Source of the DNA: Tardiphaga sp.
GTDB lineage: Bacteria > Pseudomonadota > Alphaproteobacteria > Rhizobiales > Xanthobacteraceae
Assembly (NCBI RefSeq): GCF_028290495.1
Contig: NZ_JAQGJT010000068.1
Location: 1-43,843 of the forward strand
Direction of reading: 5' to 3'
Length of the DNA: 43,843 nt
Shown here one piece after another: positions 43,724-43,843 of this stretch. Position numbers and translations under genes: made by a program. Below the pieces are notes generated by a model, which saw nothing but the letters and a program-made list of their open reading frames with translations, ran no database searches and had not been told where the DNA came from. Position 1 is the first letter of the stretch, and each line of letters starts with the position of its first letter.

Positions 43724-43843
43724 CGTGCTCCCCCCAAAACTCCGTCTGCACCCGTCGACTTCGCTTTCTCACGGAGAAAGGGCAGCTTTTCGCGCTGCGA
43801 CGACGTGATGCGGCGGCACCATTTCAGCGCGGCCCGGCGCCGT

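Overview
The window looks like the chromosome of a GC-rich alphaproteobacterium, most likely Bradyrhizobium or a close relative. The basis is the housekeeping block at the right (DusA, a retropepsin-like protease, DUF1289, Mrp, a TRAP transporter with a Tat-type binding protein) together with many NarL/LuxR-type regulators, TRAP/TAXI receptors and GC-rich codon use. The genus is inferred from gene content only. No tRNA, rRNA, CRISPR array, insertion sequence or phage gene was seen.

Layout. (a) 2-3829, plus strand: a carrier-protein cassette of an asparagine-synthase-type amidotransferase (cut by the window edge), an AMP-forming acyl ligase and an acyl carrier protein. (b) 4019-8935, minus strand: a short PrmC-like methyltransferase, a VasI-like secreted protein, an orphan TAXI receptor and a large coiled-coil protein built on 135-bp tandem repeats. 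(c) 9166-9681: a secreted DsrE-like protein. (d) 9744-21516, minus strand: a polysaccharide operon read from high to low coordinates: GT4 glycosyltransferase, O-antigen ligase/polymerase-like protein, second AsnB-type amidotransferase, Wzz/BY-kinase-like protein, a kinase-flippase fusion, then a stand-alone adenylation-carrier-thioesterase protein. A degenerate copy of the tail of that last gene lies just behind it. (e) 21786-22451: a LuxR-type regulator flanked by three copies of a CATTCAWWTGAATG palindrome. (f) 22761-28946, minus strand: a tightly overlapping operon of nucleotidyltransferase, 4-aminotransferase, initiating sugar-phosphate transferase, NAD-dependent dehydratase/epimerase, secreted beta-propeller protein and OPX export protein. 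(g) 29567-31808: two divergent LuxR-type response regulators around an AT-rich spacer. (h) 32519-33980: a DUF1326/DUF2182 pair. (i) 34423-43723: core genes dusA, aspartyl protease, DUF1289, histidine kinase, 3-hydroxyisobutyrate-dehydrogenase-like protein, Mrp, and TRAP transporter P, M and Q subunits.

How they may work together. Region (f) makes an activated, probably 4-amino-4-deoxy, sugar, loads a first sugar phosphate on the lipid carrier and supplies the outer-membrane exporter. Region (d) extends, flips, polymerises and controls chain length. Regions (a) and (d) add unusual chemistry: two AsnB-family amidotransferases, an acyl ligase with its own carrier protein, and an A-T-TE protein. 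This resembles the amidotransferase/ligase/carrier genes that accompany exosortase-A exopolysaccharide clusters, but no exosortase is visible. My best hypothesis for a novel system is a Wzx/Wzy-type exopolysaccharide whose amino sugar or carboxyl groups carry an acyl or aminoacyl decoration, with a lipid- or sugar-phosphorylating kinase fused to the flippase, and with transcription of the glycosyltransferase operon controlled by the adjacent LuxR regulator through the palindromes.
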